A DNA stretch of 64,000 nt from Pseudomonas sp. FeN3W (GCA_030263805.2 CP136011.1:62001-126000), one strand, 5' to 3'; shown: positions 8,318 to 18,071, numbered from the stretch's first letter. Notes: generated by a model from the letters alone, not told the origin. Made by a program: numbers and translations.

Positions 8318-9640
8318 TCATGGGCTAGGGCTTTCTTCAAGACCCTGCTTCTTTGCCAATCGAGCGGCTTTCTTCTGCTCTTTCTCTTCCAAAACGAGCA
8401 CTTCTTCCTTGGTCAATTCCTTGCATCTGTTAATCCTTGTTTCGCACACTTCCTTGCCATAAAACTTTGAAAACCATTTGCTGTACGAAGCCACAGTTCC
8501 CAGCAAATTTACTGTTGTTCCTTCTTCAAGACCTTCAGCGCCTGAACGCTTCCATATGATCAAGTTGTTTTTACTATCAAGCATATGAATCTTGACGTAG
8601 CTACCGTAAAGCTCACTATGGCCTGGAAAACAAGCCTCAACCTTCAGATCTTTGAATACTAGTCTTTCTTTTTCTTTTCCAACAAAGTTATTACAATATT
8701 CCTTGAACTTGTCTGCCTTTTTAACATTCCTTTCATGTTTTTCATATGCAATAACAGCACTTGCCATCTTGGATGCGCTTTTTCGGCTGACGCAACCATT
8801 ATTGATTATATGCCTTAGATTTACAAAGTAATCAACGTTACGATCATCCTGGCGGTATTCGCTTGCCATGACATAATTTTTAACTGCGATTGCCTTTTCT
8901 TTAACTTCAGGCGAATATTCGAAATCAACCACCCCGTAATCATCTGACTTATTCATCACCGATTCGAAAGTGATTGCACCTGTATTGTTAGAGCCGTATT
9001 CGGTGGCACTAAAATAGCCCATGGAAGATACAACCAGTACAGCCTCATTGAGGAAGTCATCTATCAAAACGACGTTTTGTGCCTGTGCTTCTACCAATGA
9101 GATGTTGGATAGCTCATCGAGCACTTTCACTGCATCCTCGAACGACTGAGTCCACCTTTTCATGTGCGATTTTTGTAGCCCAGCAAATTCATCAGCGCAA
9201 CCGCTTCCCACTCGAAACAGACCAGCATCGGTATTGAAAACGAACAGGGTGCTACGGTTTCGCTGAGTGTTGCAATGATCACAGTGGCATGGATGCGGCG
9301 GATTTTCGAAAAAGCTGACCTGCTCGTTATCGAGCTTCTTGAAAAACTGGTGGCTCATCTCAAGTTTTGCCTGATTGGGTAAAACGGTCGTTTTACCCAG
9401 AAGCTCGATGTTTCCATTTGGCGTATCAATGCTTCTCTTAAGGGTCACGGCGCTCGTAGTCATCGTTACGCCTGCATAACCATGCTCCTCTGCATTAGTG
9501 ATCCTGGGCGCAGCGACCTCCATTTCAATCACAGGCGCTCCTGCAAGCCTTAAGCGGTCATTGATTTTACCAATGCGCTCTTGGAGAAGTTCAATTTTAT
9601 CGCTAAGCACTTCTGCTGTTACGCTGGTCAGGTTGTTCAT
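8318..9640 (-). CDS. Zinc-finger-like CxHC hypothetical protein, 440 aa
   Basis: The middle of the protein holds CHCDHCNTQRNRSTLFVF followed by VGSGCADEF. This Cys/His-x2-Cys, then R-x-R-x-x-T-[FY]-V, then V-G-x-x-C layout recurs, from memory, in hypothetical proteins of plasmids and phages and probably binds zinc. An N-terminal coiled coil (residues about 8-32) precedes it and a basic, Lys-rich C-terminus follows. Its ATG overlaps the stop of the upstream gene (ATGA), so the two are translationally coupled. The role is unknown; a nucleic-acid-binding function is a reasonable guess. Confidence 0.8.
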   Translation of the reverse strand: MNNLTSVTAEVLSDKIELLQERIGKINDRLRLAGAPVIEMEVAAPRITNAEEHGYAGVTMTTSAVTLKRSIDTPNGNIELLGKTTVLPNQAKLEMSHQFFKKLDNEQVSFFENPPHPCHCDHCNTQRNRSTLFVFNTDAGLFRVGSGCADEFAGLQKSHMKRWTQSFEDAVKVLDELSNISLVEAQAQNVVLIDDFLNEAVLVVSSMGYFSATEYGSNNTGAITFESVMNKSDDYGVVDFEYSPEVKEKAIAVKNYVMASEYRQDDRNVDYFVNLRHIINNGCVSRKSASKMASAVIAYEKHERNVKKADKFKEYCNNFVGKEKERLVFKDLKVEACFPGHSELYGSYVKIHMLDSKNNLIIWKRSGAEGLEEGTTVNLLGTVASYSKWFSKFYGKEVCETRINRCKELTKEEVLVLEEKEQKKAARLAKKQGLEESPSP

Positions 9641-10257
9641 GGTACATACGCCTCGTCGTTAGCTACATTGATATCACACCCCTTGATCCGGTGGTGCCAT
9701 TGCTTGAGGGCCGTGCAAAGACTGCGCTTGTCGATCTCGTCGATTGACACGTCACCTAGCGTGCTGGACAACTTGACGATTCCTTTAGCAGCCTGAAGAT
9801 CAAGCGAAATGTGACCCAAAGATAGATTCATCCGCTGTTTCCCAGAAACAATTCCCTCTCTGACTTGGTTCGCTAAGGCCTTCAATTTCTTTTCATCTAC
9901 GGGAACGTTTTCAACATCCGCGATTCGCGCTAGGGCCTGTTTGAAGAAAACGCCCAAAAGCTCATCAGTTCGGTAACTTTTGGTGCAATTTTTGTCTATG
10001 AAAAAACAAGAATCCTGGCTGTCATATCGGTCATTCAAAATGACCGTTTCAAAAAACACATCGCTCAAGCTACTTGGGCTCATTTCCCTTAGCAGCTCAA
10101 TAAATTCATCAACTTCAACACGACCATCAACGGAGACTGTAGCGTTTTGGCTGTAGTCTTCCGCTAGGCCTTTGATCATTTCTTCTGGCGAAAGCGCTAG
10201 CTGAATGAATTGATATATCTCTTCCTGAGCCGAGTCAGGAATGGACTTAAGGCCCAT
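9637..10257 (-). CDS. Hypothetical protein, 206 aa
   Basis: Unrecognised soluble, acidic, mostly helical protein and first gene of a coupled pair with the zinc-finger-like gene, with which it shares an ATGA overlap. It is transcribed divergently from the 364-aa gene across a short spacer. An AAAGAGGA site lies just before the ATG region. No membrane segment, signal peptide or catalytic motif is visible. Confidence 0.75.
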   Translation of the reverse strand: MGLKSIPDSAQEEIYQFIQLALSPEEMIKGLAEDYSQNATVSVDGRVEVDEFIELLREMSPSSLSDVFFETVILNDRYDSQDSCFFIDKNCTKSYRTDELLGVFFKQALARIADVENVPVDEKKLKALANQVREGIVSGKQRMNLSLGHISLDLQAAKGIVKLSSTLGDVSIDEIDKRSLCTALKQWHHRIKGCDINVANDEAYVP

Positions 10258-10343
10258 GATTTCGAATCCTCTTTATTGTTATATTTTGATTCTATGTCCT
10301 GAATGAATGTCAATGCAAGAGTAAAGCCATGGTTGCTATCATT

Positions 10344-10361
10344 TTATGCTCATGAGCATAA
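10344..10361. promoter_or_regulatory. 18-bp perfect palindrome between divergent genes
   Basis: TTATGCTCA-TGAGCATAA is a perfect palindrome 22 bp before ATG 10383. It overlaps a possible rightward -10 (CATAAT, 10357-10362) with TTGCTA at 10333-10338. Its position suits a repressor operator. Confidence 0.55.
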
Positions 10362-10382
10362 TATCTAAAAGGGGGAGCCAAA

Positions 10383-11477
10383 ATGACTGCTACGGTATAT
10401 ATAGATTTTTTTAACGATGAGGTTGAGGTTGAAAACCCAGAGAAAATAGAAGACTGGGTGTCTGCGCTTCTACCCCTGTGTGAGGATTTTGCTGAAAAAA
10501 ACTACAGATCCGTCTACTACAATGATTATCGCGGCGGACTTTCTGAAGACACAATGAAAAAAGTAGCCTTAGCCGTCTTTAACGCCATACAGGAATATCG
10601 CTCAGCTGATATCCCTGAGTCTTCAGGATGGCACCAAACATGGAACGGTATTTTAAATTGCTGTTTAGCGGACGTTTTAGAAGATTTTTTTGAAGACAAT
10701 GACCAAAGCTCTGCATTGCATGAGGCCGGGTTTCACAGACTTTACGAATCGTTGGAAGAAGCAATGGAAGAAGTTGATGGGCCTGTATGCTGCGCAGAAG
10801 CCGTATATGAGCAACTAAAGGACTTGACTCAAGACAAAATGAGCGAGCTAGATACCTCAGAACCGGAAGATTACATTGGAAATAATCCAATACCACTCGC
10901 CTTTACACCTGACTTCAACCCTGATAATCAGTCAAGGGATGATATCATGATTTACAAGGAATCCATTGAAACCATGGATCCGTTGATTCTTAGGCTTCTT
11001 ACTCTATGCAGAAATAGCGCAGAGGATTTGGTTGACGACGGCGAAATAGATTATACAAACACAGAACTTCTCGAAAAATGGGACAGGATTGCAAACATCA
11101 CCTTTGATCATCCTCCTGTAATTTCAAAGGAGACGCTAAAGTCAGTTCTAGACAACATGCACAACTATGGCCTACCGCTATGGGTCGGTACGATCAGCCT
11201 TCGTCAATTGAAGCAAGCAAACTTTAAGGAGACTGTTTTCATTGAAGGAGGAATGGTGGGATCACATGATTTCATCAATGGTGCAGGGGCCATGGAGCCC
11301 GTTGAAACCTACATAACGATATCACCTTCTGAGTACCTCACAACAGAAGTCGGTTACACGGTAAAAGAAACCTATGACCCGTATGCTAGGACACTTGAGG
11401 CTCGTGTTATCCAGGATCCAAAATTGAAAAAAATGAAAGTAATCACGATGGATAATGACAATTCACCGAGTATTTAA
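10383..11477 (+). CDS. Acidic hypothetical protein, 364 aa
   Basis: Strongly acidic protein (for example DFFEDNDQSS and EEAMEEVDG), soluble, with no recognised family. The C-terminal third is more beta-like and contains EYLTTEVGYTVKETYDPYART. The start is well fixed by GGGGGAG eight bases before ATG 10383. The gene lies directly downstream of an 18-bp palindrome. The high acidity could suit a DNA mimic or a binding protein, but nothing else supports that. Confidence 0.78.
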   Translation: MTATVYIDFFNDEVEVENPEKIEDWVSALLPLCEDFAEKNYRSVYYNDYRGGLSEDTMKKVALAVFNAIQEYRSADIPESSGWHQTWNGILNCCLADVLEDFFEDNDQSSALHEAGFHRLYESLEEAMEEVDGPVCCAEAVYEQLKDLTQDKMSELDTSEPEDYIGNNPIPLAFTPDFNPDNQSRDDIMIYKESIETMDPLILRLLTLCRNSAEDLVDDGEIDYTNTELLEKWDRIANITFDHPPVISKETLKSVLDNMHNYGLPLWVGTISLRQLKQANFKETVFIEGGMVGSHDFINGAGAMEPVETYITISPSEYLTTEVGYTVKETYDPYARTLEARVIQDPKLKKMKVITMDNDNSPSI

Positions 11478-11534
11478 TTTGTTCAATTGAAGGGTGAGCG
11501 ATCTTGGGGTAGTATTCATGCAAGAGGAAAAATC

Positions 11535-12200
11535 ATGTCTAAAAAAACCACTACCCTTGAGGCGGCTCTATCCCGCCATATCAACGCTACGAATACAGAT
11601 ATTGTTCGTGATCGTGCTACTTTCGATGAACTGGCTAACAAGTTCTTGAGTAAGTCAAGTGCAGTCCTTGGACTGAAGGATTACCTTAAATCTTTGCAAT
11701 CAAGCCCAAGGGTTCTGGGTCTTCTGGTTTACTCAAGCCATGGCAACCGGCTTTTACGAGACTGGGTTGATCAAGGCATGAATACGAAGCTTTTGTACCG
11801 AGGCATTATGTATGATGGAGCTTTCTGGCAAAGGGCGGGAGCAGAACTTCCAATAGCCGAAGACATCATTCATGGCGATCAAAAGTGGGATTTCGATCCG
11901 GCTGAATACTTCTCTGAAATTGAGCTTCTCACCTCGTTGCCAGGTTCCGTGGAGGCAATGATTGGGCGATTCAGAGCATCTGGTGAGCTTGGCCTGCTTC
12001 TTAAGTCGATGCCACTTTTCACCTTAAGAAAATTACTGCTTGATAAGCCAGATCTTTTCAAGGACGAGGTTCAGGGCTTGTCATACGATAAACAATCCGC
12101 TGGTGAAGATTGGGCCTCCCTTGCCGCAATAGATGTCCTTAAGAAATATCTTGATGAAGAGGGCGCCTTTAAGAAAATGTTGGGCATGAAGGTCGCTTAA
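11535..12200 (+). CDS. Hypothetical protein, 221 aa
   Basis: Unrecognised soluble helical protein. ATG 11535 (MSKKTTTLE) is preceded by AAGAGGAA at a proper distance; an in-frame TTG 48 bases upstream is less likely. It follows the acidic protein gene by 57 bp in the same direction and may share its transcript. It ends in FKKMLGMKVA, so it lacks the shared tail. No catalytic motif is visible. Confidence 0.75.
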   Translation: MSKKTTTLEAALSRHINATNTDIVRDRATFDELANKFLSKSSAVLGLKDYLKSLQSSPRVLGLLVYSSHGNRLLRDWVDQGMNTKLLYRGIMYDGAFWQRAGAELPIAEDIIHGDQKWDFDPAEYFSEIELLTSLPGSVEAMIGRFRASGELGLLLKSMPLFTLRKLLLDKPDLFKDEVQGLSYDKQSAGEDWASLAAIDVLKKYLDEEGAFKKMLGMKVA

Positions 12201-12270
12201 GCCGCTAACATTTGCAACACTGAATCGGGGTGATTCATAATGATGGTGCATATAACATTTGGCAAAAATC

Positions 12271-13479
12271 ATGACATCTAATTTTATTACCCCGTTTGAA
12301 ATACATGAAATCGTACGGAGTCTATCCGATAATGATTTTCTTGATTTTCATTCCATTACAGTTCAAAACTACAAGGCAAAACTTGATGAGATAGCTCACA
12401 ATGACAAGCTCATAAGAGAGCTTAGGGTTTATGCGGCATTTGCTGTACCAATGTCATGCAATAATATCAGGGTGAATAATTTCATTACGAGCATCATGAA
12501 TTTCTGCGGCGAGAAAAGAGACTCTTCATCACTCATTTTGCTTGATGACATTCTCTATGATAAAAGCTACATGATTCCCGGCAATATGGGAACATCTCAT
12601 CTGCTATACAAAGAAGGAACAGCAAGCCGAGCAAACAATGAAAACTGTGGCTATTTGAAGGTGTTTCAAAGTCATTTTTACGCAAAGTACTTTAATCCTG
12701 AAAAAGCAATCAGATACAATGTCAAACAAGAATTAGCAAACTGCCACAAGGCCATTGGTTTTAATATTGATTACGCAATAACCAGTGGAGATAGAACAAT
12801 AGAAGATATTATGTATCTTCATGCCGCACACCGCTTCATTGAAAAAACATGGTGCAACAGTGACACGATTGGGTCACTCATATTTTTCTACTTGTTGAAC
12901 TCAAGGGTTATGAAAGATGATGAAGAATACATTAGGGCCGATAAAGTTGTAAACCATTTAGTTAGTCAAAACTTCCTTCCATGCAAGCTGATTACATGGA
13001 TAACTCTTTTTGCTAATCAAGGCACTTTTGAAAGCATGCTAAACAAGCTGCCCAACAATTTATTTGGAGCAGAACATTACTACAAATCTTTCAACATTGA
13101 AAATGAGTTCTCATACGAGAATAGGTTTGTGGAAAACATTAAGCATAGATTTCACAAATTAATCGAAGTGCTTAATCCTAATGAAAATAAAAAAAGCCAA
13201 GAGTTTATACATCTTAGTAAAATTCAGCAGCAAGCGATTTTTTCTAGCTGTGAAAGTATATTTGACGCCTGTACTGAAAACAATCCAGTGGTTGATGCAA
13301 TTATTGAGCGCCTTGCAAAAAAGGAATTTATTGAAATTTTGATGAAACACCTGTCGCTAGCAAAAGATCCAGCGACCATCAGATCTTCGATAGATCGATA
13401 TCCATTTATAAAGCCACACCTTGGGCTCTTACCAAGGGAGATACGGGCTAGTCTAGTGAGTCACGATTTTGATTTCTAG
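12271..13479 (+). CDS. Tail-motif helical family protein, 402 aa (ends SHDFDF)
   Basis: All-helical, AT-rich gene with no recognised domain. The last residues (REIRASLVSHDFDF) match the shared tail pattern: basic helix, then acidic residue, Phe, any residue, hydrophobic carboxyl end. The start was set at ATG 12271; TTG 12259 is an in-frame alternative and neither has a good ribosome site. Base composition is clearly richer in A/T than the neighbouring 11.5 kb gene. It is followed by a remnant of an IS200/IS605 right end. Confidence 0.8.
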   Translation: MTSNFITPFEIHEIVRSLSDNDFLDFHSITVQNYKAKLDEIAHNDKLIRELRVYAAFAVPMSCNNIRVNNFITSIMNFCGEKRDSSSLILLDDILYDKSYMIPGNMGTSHLLYKEGTASRANNENCGYLKVFQSHFYAKYFNPEKAIRYNVKQELANCHKAIGFNIDYAITSGDRTIEDIMYLHAAHRFIEKTWCNSDTIGSLIFFYLLNSRVMKDDEEYIRADKVVNHLVSQNFLPCKLITWITLFANQGTFESMLNKLPNNLFGAEHYYKSFNIENEFSYENRFVENIKHRFHKLIEVLNPNENKKSQEFIHLSKIQQQAIFSSCESIFDACTENNPVVDAIIERLAKKEFIEILMKHLSLAKDPATIRSSIDRYPFIKPHLGLLPREIRASLVSHDFDF

Positions 13480-13489
13480 TTAACCTGGA

Positions 13490-13523
13490 TCCCTGCTCTT
13501 TAGGGTGGGGAGGATGTCAAGAG
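13490..13523 (+). mobile_element. IS200/IS605-type right-end remnant
   Basis: The segment GGATCCCTGCTCTTTAGGGT plus GGGGAGGATGTCAAGA has the hairpin followed by GAGGATGTCAAG that ends many IS605-group elements. The same signature closes the TnpB remnant at 34069-34093. No TnpB sequence remains on its left, where the tail-motif gene ends at 13479. Confidence 0.6.
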
Positions 13524-13564
13524 CGTCTCGCAGGTGAACGACCAGCTCTAGAACGAGGAGAATT

Positions 13565-14818
13565 TCAAAGCAACCCCTTCGCCTCGTAAAGCCAGCCCTC
13601 CGTGACCATGGCCCATTGAACGACAAATTTTACCATATCCAGCGTCCCGCCTGATTTCGCCAACAGATCATCAAAACCTGCGGAGTTTACTACTGAATTA
13701 CCTATGATTAATGGCGCTACAACTATAAATGCAATAATAAAACTCTTTATTTTAGTGCTATTATTACTGCGATTACTGACCGCCTCAATGAGTGAGAACA
13801 ATAGTATCACTAAACTAATAACTCCCATAAAAAGAGATGTTGCAAGTGTAAACGGTAGAAACAACATGTTCTTTATTATGGCCTTACCTTGTTCGGAATC
13901 CAGATCAGTTGCAGCAACTTCATAAGCCATATTCTGTGAAATCTGTGGGATATATCTATTGAACTCTTCTTTTGTTGCCAAAGGATTCATGCCATTGACA
14001 TAAAGTGGGCCGAGCACACTTTTTGCCATCATCTGGATTTGCTTATCCTTGATAAGACTATCCTTATTGCGGATGCCTTCTGGAAGCGCTCTTGCATAGA
14101 GCAAAACATGTGGGCGTGTTTTAGCGTTATCTGAAAATGCGGGCTCTGACAAGGGTACAGGCGCGTGATGTTTGCGCTCTGAAAGTGGTAGTGATTTACG
14201 ATGTGCCTCTTCTGAAGCATATTGCTCTACAATTTCCTTTATGGGCTCAATAGACCGTGCTTTAAACTTTTCGTACAATTCATCACTATGCCTTTGCCAA
14301 TAGCGAGTAAATACATAGTTTGTAAAAGCCACAAAGTCTTTGTCAATTTTCTTCAAATACTCGCTATTGTAATTTAGTAAAATCCCCATATTTGCCACCA
14401 AGGACTTATTGGCACCTGATCTATCTTTATTGAACCCTTCGATGTCTTTTAAGGTAATGACACTGCTCACGTAACCCTTTTTTACAACATAAGCGTAAAC
14501 ACTCGCAGCCTTATGTTTATGCTCAAGATTTTCCATTATAAGGTCAGGGACAACATCCTGAATTACGTAAGCGCAAGGATAGACCAGAACGAATGAGGCA
14601 AGCCACGTCACTGCCAACTTTTTTCCAACAAACCTTGTAGACAGTAGCTTCCATGCAAGTAAAGTCATGCCAAAAGCTGACAACAACTGACCATTTCGAG
14701 CAATTTCATCGAACTTAATAAGGGTTATGTCAGAGGCAGCCAGGTCTAATAATTGAGCATTGAATGCCAGGTTAAAAACCAAAAAAACAATATTAAGAAG
14801 AATAAGTGCTATTATCAT
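13565..14818 (-). CDS. Integral membrane hypothetical protein, 417 aa
   Basis: About five membrane helices: one at the N-terminus (IALILLNIVFLVFNLAF), two near residues 45-100, and two near residues 315-370 (LFMGVISLVILLFSL and FIIAFIVVAPLIIG). A long central soluble region of about 200 residues separates them. No family is recognised. It follows a small membrane protein gene with only 12 bp between, so the two probably form an operon and may work together. The first residues after ATG 14818 are already hydrophobic. Confidence 0.8.
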   Translation of the reverse strand: MIIALILLNIVFLVFNLAFNAQLLDLAASDITLIKFDEIARNGQLLSAFGMTLLAWKLLSTRFVGKKLAVTWLASFVLVYPCAYVIQDVVPDLIMENLEHKHKAASVYAYVVKKGYVSSVITLKDIEGFNKDRSGANKSLVANMGILLNYNSEYLKKIDKDFVAFTNYVFTRYWQRHSDELYEKFKARSIEPIKEIVEQYASEEAHRKSLPLSERKHHAPVPLSEPAFSDNAKTRPHVLLYARALPEGIRNKDSLIKDKQIQMMAKSVLGPLYVNGMNPLATKEEFNRYIPQISQNMAYEVAATDLDSEQGKAIIKNMLFLPFTLATSLFMGVISLVILLFSLIEAVSNRSNNSTKIKSFIIAFIVVAPLIIGNSVVNSAGFDDLLAKSGGTLDMVKFVVQWAMVTEGWLYEAKGLL

Positions 14819-14830
14819 GTCTGTATATTT

Positions 14831-15136
14831 CTAGAGTACATATATATTAGCCTTGTAAAACATGAAGGCCAAATTTAACAAGGTTATAACAGCAATGAAC
14901 TGAACAAGGTTTTTTCGCAATGACAAACCAATCGTGTGCAAGCCAAAAGCGCAAATAACAGAGAAAACAACAAGGTCTGACAGGCTTGGAGGGACTTGGG
15001 AAGCAAATGTTAGTATATAGCGTATACCGAAAAGGGCAAGTGAAGAGAATCCGAACAGGAAAAAATCCTGCCACTTTGGTTTTATGAGTTTAACCCCAAG
15101 TAGCGCGTATCCGTGATTGATGCTTGTTCGTTCCAT
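14831..15136 (-). CDS. Small membrane protein, 101 aa
   Basis: Three predicted membrane helices (DFFLFGFSSLALFGIRYIL, DLVVFSVICAFGLHTIGLSL and LVQFIAVITLLNLAFMFY). ATG 15136 (MERTSINH) is preferred over an upstream TTG. It is upstream of and close to the larger membrane protein gene, and downstream of the 427-aa tail-motif gene in the same orientation. No recognised family. Confidence 0.75.
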   Translation of the reverse strand: MERTSINHGYALLGVKLIKPKWQDFFLFGFSSLALFGIRYILTFASQVPPSLSDLVVFSVICAFGLHTIGLSLRKNLVQFIAVITLLNLAFMFYKANIYVL

Positions 15137-15212
15137 GTTCAAGTTCAAGCCCTCTAGAGTTAGGCCTCAATACTACAGGCCAAACCCTTTATTTACAAGA
15201 CTCTTAGATCTC

Positions 15213-16496
15213 TTACAGCTCGAAATCTGAAAGGACTGATTGCCTCTTAATAGAACTCAGTCGTTTTGTTGACTTATCCAGAATTCCCAATGCCCCGTAT
15301 AAGGCAAGCTCGTCAGAAACCTTGAACGATAGCTCCTTTAAAAGTGGAGTTATACCTGCGCCCAAGCTTTTGGCCAAAGCCTTTACATGATCAGGGATAT
15401 CGCCACTTTGAGCCTTCGCATGCAGGTGCGCTGCAATAGCTTCAGTTGGGCTGCAAGTGTGTTCATGAATTACCCGCCTGGCTGCGAGTATGTATGCCTC
15501 GTTATCAGCATCTACGACAGTCCTTGAGAGCATCCATGCCATGACTTCCAGCATTTGGGCTCTGACTTCAGGTGAAAGATCATTGATGACTGAGCTATAG
15601 AGCTTTAGGTGATTATTTACAAGTATGGGACTTGGTTTTCTTCCCTTCACTCCATTCAAGATCTTTGCAAACAGCTTATCTACATCGACACCCAACTCTT
15701 TGGCTTCTTGAACGCTCCAGCGACCTCCAAGCCAGGCTATGACAAATTCATTGTCTTTGGGTTTTACCCATTCCATACCGGTTAGGCATTTACGTATATA
15801 ATCATCAATATCAAATTCTTTACTGATGATGTTCTCTTTTTGAGCAGTCTTAAGAAACTTACTCAGCTGTTTGATCCTACGCTTACGCCGTACCGCCTCA
15901 ATCCCTACAGACCTTTCTACTACTTGGCTAATATTTCGAAATGAACCCATATCCGAAAGATAGACCCTGAGAAACCATTCCTGCTGGAAACCGCCGTAAG
16001 CCAAGTAATCGGCGAGACCCTTTGCGAATGGCTTAACAATTGAGCCCAATGTATGGCTCATGAATTGCTGACCTACAACATGTTGCAACGGAAGTGGATA
16101 GCTCTTTTTGCCGCTGTTATTTAATGAATTCTTCTCATGAATTTTGACTTCTTCAGCTATATCATCAATATACGGATTTGCAATTTTCTTTATTGGATCG
16201 TCAAGAATAGAAAATTTTTGCTGAACATGCGTTAGCAAAGAAATATAGTCTTTCTCCTTTGCTATGCGAAGAAAACTATCTTGGATTTCATTTTCAATAG
16301 ACATGGCTACCAGACAATATTCCTTGTCAGCAGCCATTTTGCGAAGCTCTTTGTACACAGATGACATACTTGAATTTATCTTTGAAATATCACCATCCGA
16401 ATTTCTAAACAACTCCCAGAGATACCCCCTGGCCCAATAGCCTGCCCTGGTTTTCGCAAATGGCAACCGATATTTCGACGCAAACTCATCTGACAT
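15213..16496 (-). CDS. Tail-motif helical family protein, 427 aa (ends SDFEL)
   Basis: Soluble helical protein with a basic middle segment (EAVRRKRRIKQLSKFLK) that could bind nucleic acid. The end, RLSSIKRQSVLSDFEL, is a clear instance of the shared tail. ATG 16496 has AAGGTG upstream. The gene lies between the 334-aa gene and the small membrane protein genes, all on the minus strand with short gaps, so one transcript is possible. No domain assignment can be made. Confidence 0.82.
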   Translation of the reverse strand: MSDEFASKYRLPFAKTRAGYWARGYLWELFRNSDGDISKINSSMSSVYKELRKMAADKEYCLVAMSIENEIQDSFLRIAKEKDYISLLTHVQQKFSILDDPIKKIANPYIDDIAEEVKIHEKNSLNNSGKKSYPLPLQHVVGQQFMSHTLGSIVKPFAKGLADYLAYGGFQQEWFLRVYLSDMGSFRNISQVVERSVGIEAVRRKRRIKQLSKFLKTAQKENIISKEFDIDDYIRKCLTGMEWVKPKDNEFVIAWLGGRWSVQEAKELGVDVDKLFAKILNGVKGRKPSPILVNNHLKLYSSVINDLSPEVRAQMLEVMAWMLSRTVVDADNEAYILAARRVIHEHTCSPTEAIAAHLHAKAQSGDIPDHVKALAKSLGAGITPLLKELSFKVSDELALYGALGILDKSTKRLSSIKRQSVLSDFEL

Positions 16497-16540
16497 TTAA
16501 ATCACCTTGTGCATAACTGTAGCCATTGGGCGCTCTTTAT

Positions 16541-17545
16541 TTAGCCGTATGCAGGACTCTGAAGATCTTGTTTCTTGTCGGCCACATTCTTTTTATCACG
16601 ATCCGCAGTAATTCCTTTTAGAAGTTCATTAGCGCCCGTCATATTAGTCGTTAGCTTGTGCTCGGTATCAACAAAAGTGCGGTAATCAACTTTGTCATTT
16701 GGATTCACTATGGCCTGCAATGGCTGCGGTACGCTTTGCTGAAGTGGAACACGATATTTCTCTTCTATGCGACCCAGCGCATCCTGAAATACCTGTGATT
16801 CTGCCGTGAGCTTTTCCATAATTTGATAAAGTGGCGCCAGGCTTTCCTGAACCTTTACTGCGTGCTGCTTGCATTCCTTGCCAGCCAAATACAAGCTTCC
16901 TGCGTTCAGTGCAGAAAAGACATCTGAACCAGGAGCGTAGATCATGTCGACAAATGTATCAATTCCCATTCCGCTAAGGTATGATTTCAGCTCAGGACTG
17001 CCATTTCCAAGCTCATTATTGAAATTGTTCAGATGATAGAGCGCCGAATGAACAGAGCGTTGAGCTGATGAGGTAATCGCTCCAGATACCGCTGCAACAG
17101 CCCGGCTGCGTGAAAAGGCATCAACAACTTCCCCTGCAATTGCTCTGTTGCATGCGCTTGACGCCGAAAGAAGTAGATCATGAACTCTTTCTCCACGCTT
17201 AATGAGCTGCCCAAAGCCATCAGTATAGCCGTCAAGTTCTCTTAATTTCTCCCCTTGCTCCTTCCAATCACGGAATTCTTCGGGATTTGCCTTGATCTGA
17301 TGCATTACGTTGTTATCGACCCAACGGTCAACGCGGTATTCGGCCTCTTTGTGAACGCGGCCAAAAGTTTTGTCATACTCAGCCAGGGCTTCCTCGGACG
17401 ATGTGTCTGCGATGAAGTCGTAAATCTTTCCTGCCAGGCCTCTGCCTGCCTTGTCTTGGGCCACTGCATCACTCAGCTTCTGCTTATGAGTCGATACATC
17501 GTTGTACTGCTGCGCGATATCGGAAAGGGGATGGGGTGCATTCAT
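16541..17545 (-). CDS. Hypothetical helical protein, 334 aa
   Basis: Unrecognised, mostly helical and coiled-coil-like protein, rich in Gln, Ala and Glu, without membrane segments. ATG 17545 has an excellent site, AGAAGGAG, at a good distance. It is the first gene of a leftward series 17545-13565. Its end, DLQSPAYG, does not fit the shared tail. It reads divergently from the tmRNA gene. Confidence 0.78.
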   Translation of the reverse strand: MNAPHPLSDIAQQYNDVSTHKQKLSDAVAQDKAGRGLAGKIYDFIADTSSEEALAEYDKTFGRVHKEAEYRVDRWVDNNVMHQIKANPEEFRDWKEQGEKLRELDGYTDGFGQLIKRGERVHDLLLSASSACNRAIAGEVVDAFSRSRAVAAVSGAITSSAQRSVHSALYHLNNFNNELGNGSPELKSYLSGMGIDTFVDMIYAPGSDVFSALNAGSLYLAGKECKQHAVKVQESLAPLYQIMEKLTAESQVFQDALGRIEEKYRVPLQQSVPQPLQAIVNPNDKVDYRTFVDTEHKLTTNMTGANELLKGITADRDKKNVADKKQDLQSPAYG

Positions 17546-17625
17546 GGTTATTGCTCCTTCTTGTCATTCCTTATTATTGCAGAACACCATGTGGCCTATC
17601 AATCCAACGATTTCAAAATAACCTA

Positions 17626-17654
17626 TTGACAACCTGCTCAGGCATGGGTAATAT
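17626..17654 (+). promoter_or_regulatory. Sigma70 promoter of tmRNA
   Basis: TTGACA (17626-17631), a 17-bp spacer, TAATAT (17649-17654); the mature tmRNA 5' end follows 9 bp later. Confidence 0.9.
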
Positions 17655-17663
17655 GAGCGCCAT

Positions 17664-18014
17664 GGGGTCGTTTTGGATTCGACTTCGGAAGGTAGGACGT
17701 AGGAGCACGCCGAGCACGTAGATCACTCGTAAAAATGTCTGCAAACAGATAGTCGCAAACGACGAATCTTTCGCACTCGCCGCTTAAGGCGGTGCCGTTG
17801 AAGCCAGCAAGTTGCTCATTCTTGGGTTTTTCAACGTCAGATAATTGAGATAGGCAGACGCTTCGCTGGGGGAGCCAAGCCGAAAAATTTCCCAGCACCC
17901 CTGAACGGAGCCTGTCGACCGGCGCCAGCAAGGGTACTAAAAGATCGACTACGCGTTGTAGAACCAAAATCCGATAGCTGAAACACGGGGGTTCGACTCC
18001 CCCCGACTCCACCA
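17664..18014 (+). ncRNA. ssrA: tmRNA (one-piece), tag ANDESFALAA
   Basis: The 5' end GGGGTCG pairs with CGACTCC next to an encoded CCA, forming the tRNA-like acceptor stem, and the T-arm GGGGGTTCGACTCCCCC is present. The resume codon GCA is at 17755 and the tag frame runs to TAA at 17785-17787, encoding ANDESFALAA, which has the usual ALAA ending read by ClpXP-type proteases. At 351 nt it is a normal one-piece bacterial tmRNA. It rescues stalled ribosomes together with SmpB, which is encoded 550 bp downstream. Its presence on an accessory element suggests the element brings its own rescue system. Confidence 0.97.
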
Positions 18015-18020
18015 AATCAT

Positions 18021-18045
18021 AAGGCGCTCGATGAGCGCCTTTTTT
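18021..18045 (+). terminator. tmRNA intrinsic terminator
   Basis: GGCGCTC-GAT-GAGCGCC (18023-18039) followed by six T, directly after the tmRNA CCA end. Confidence 0.95.
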
Positions 18046-18071
18046 CTTGCGGTTATTGCGAAGTGTAAATA

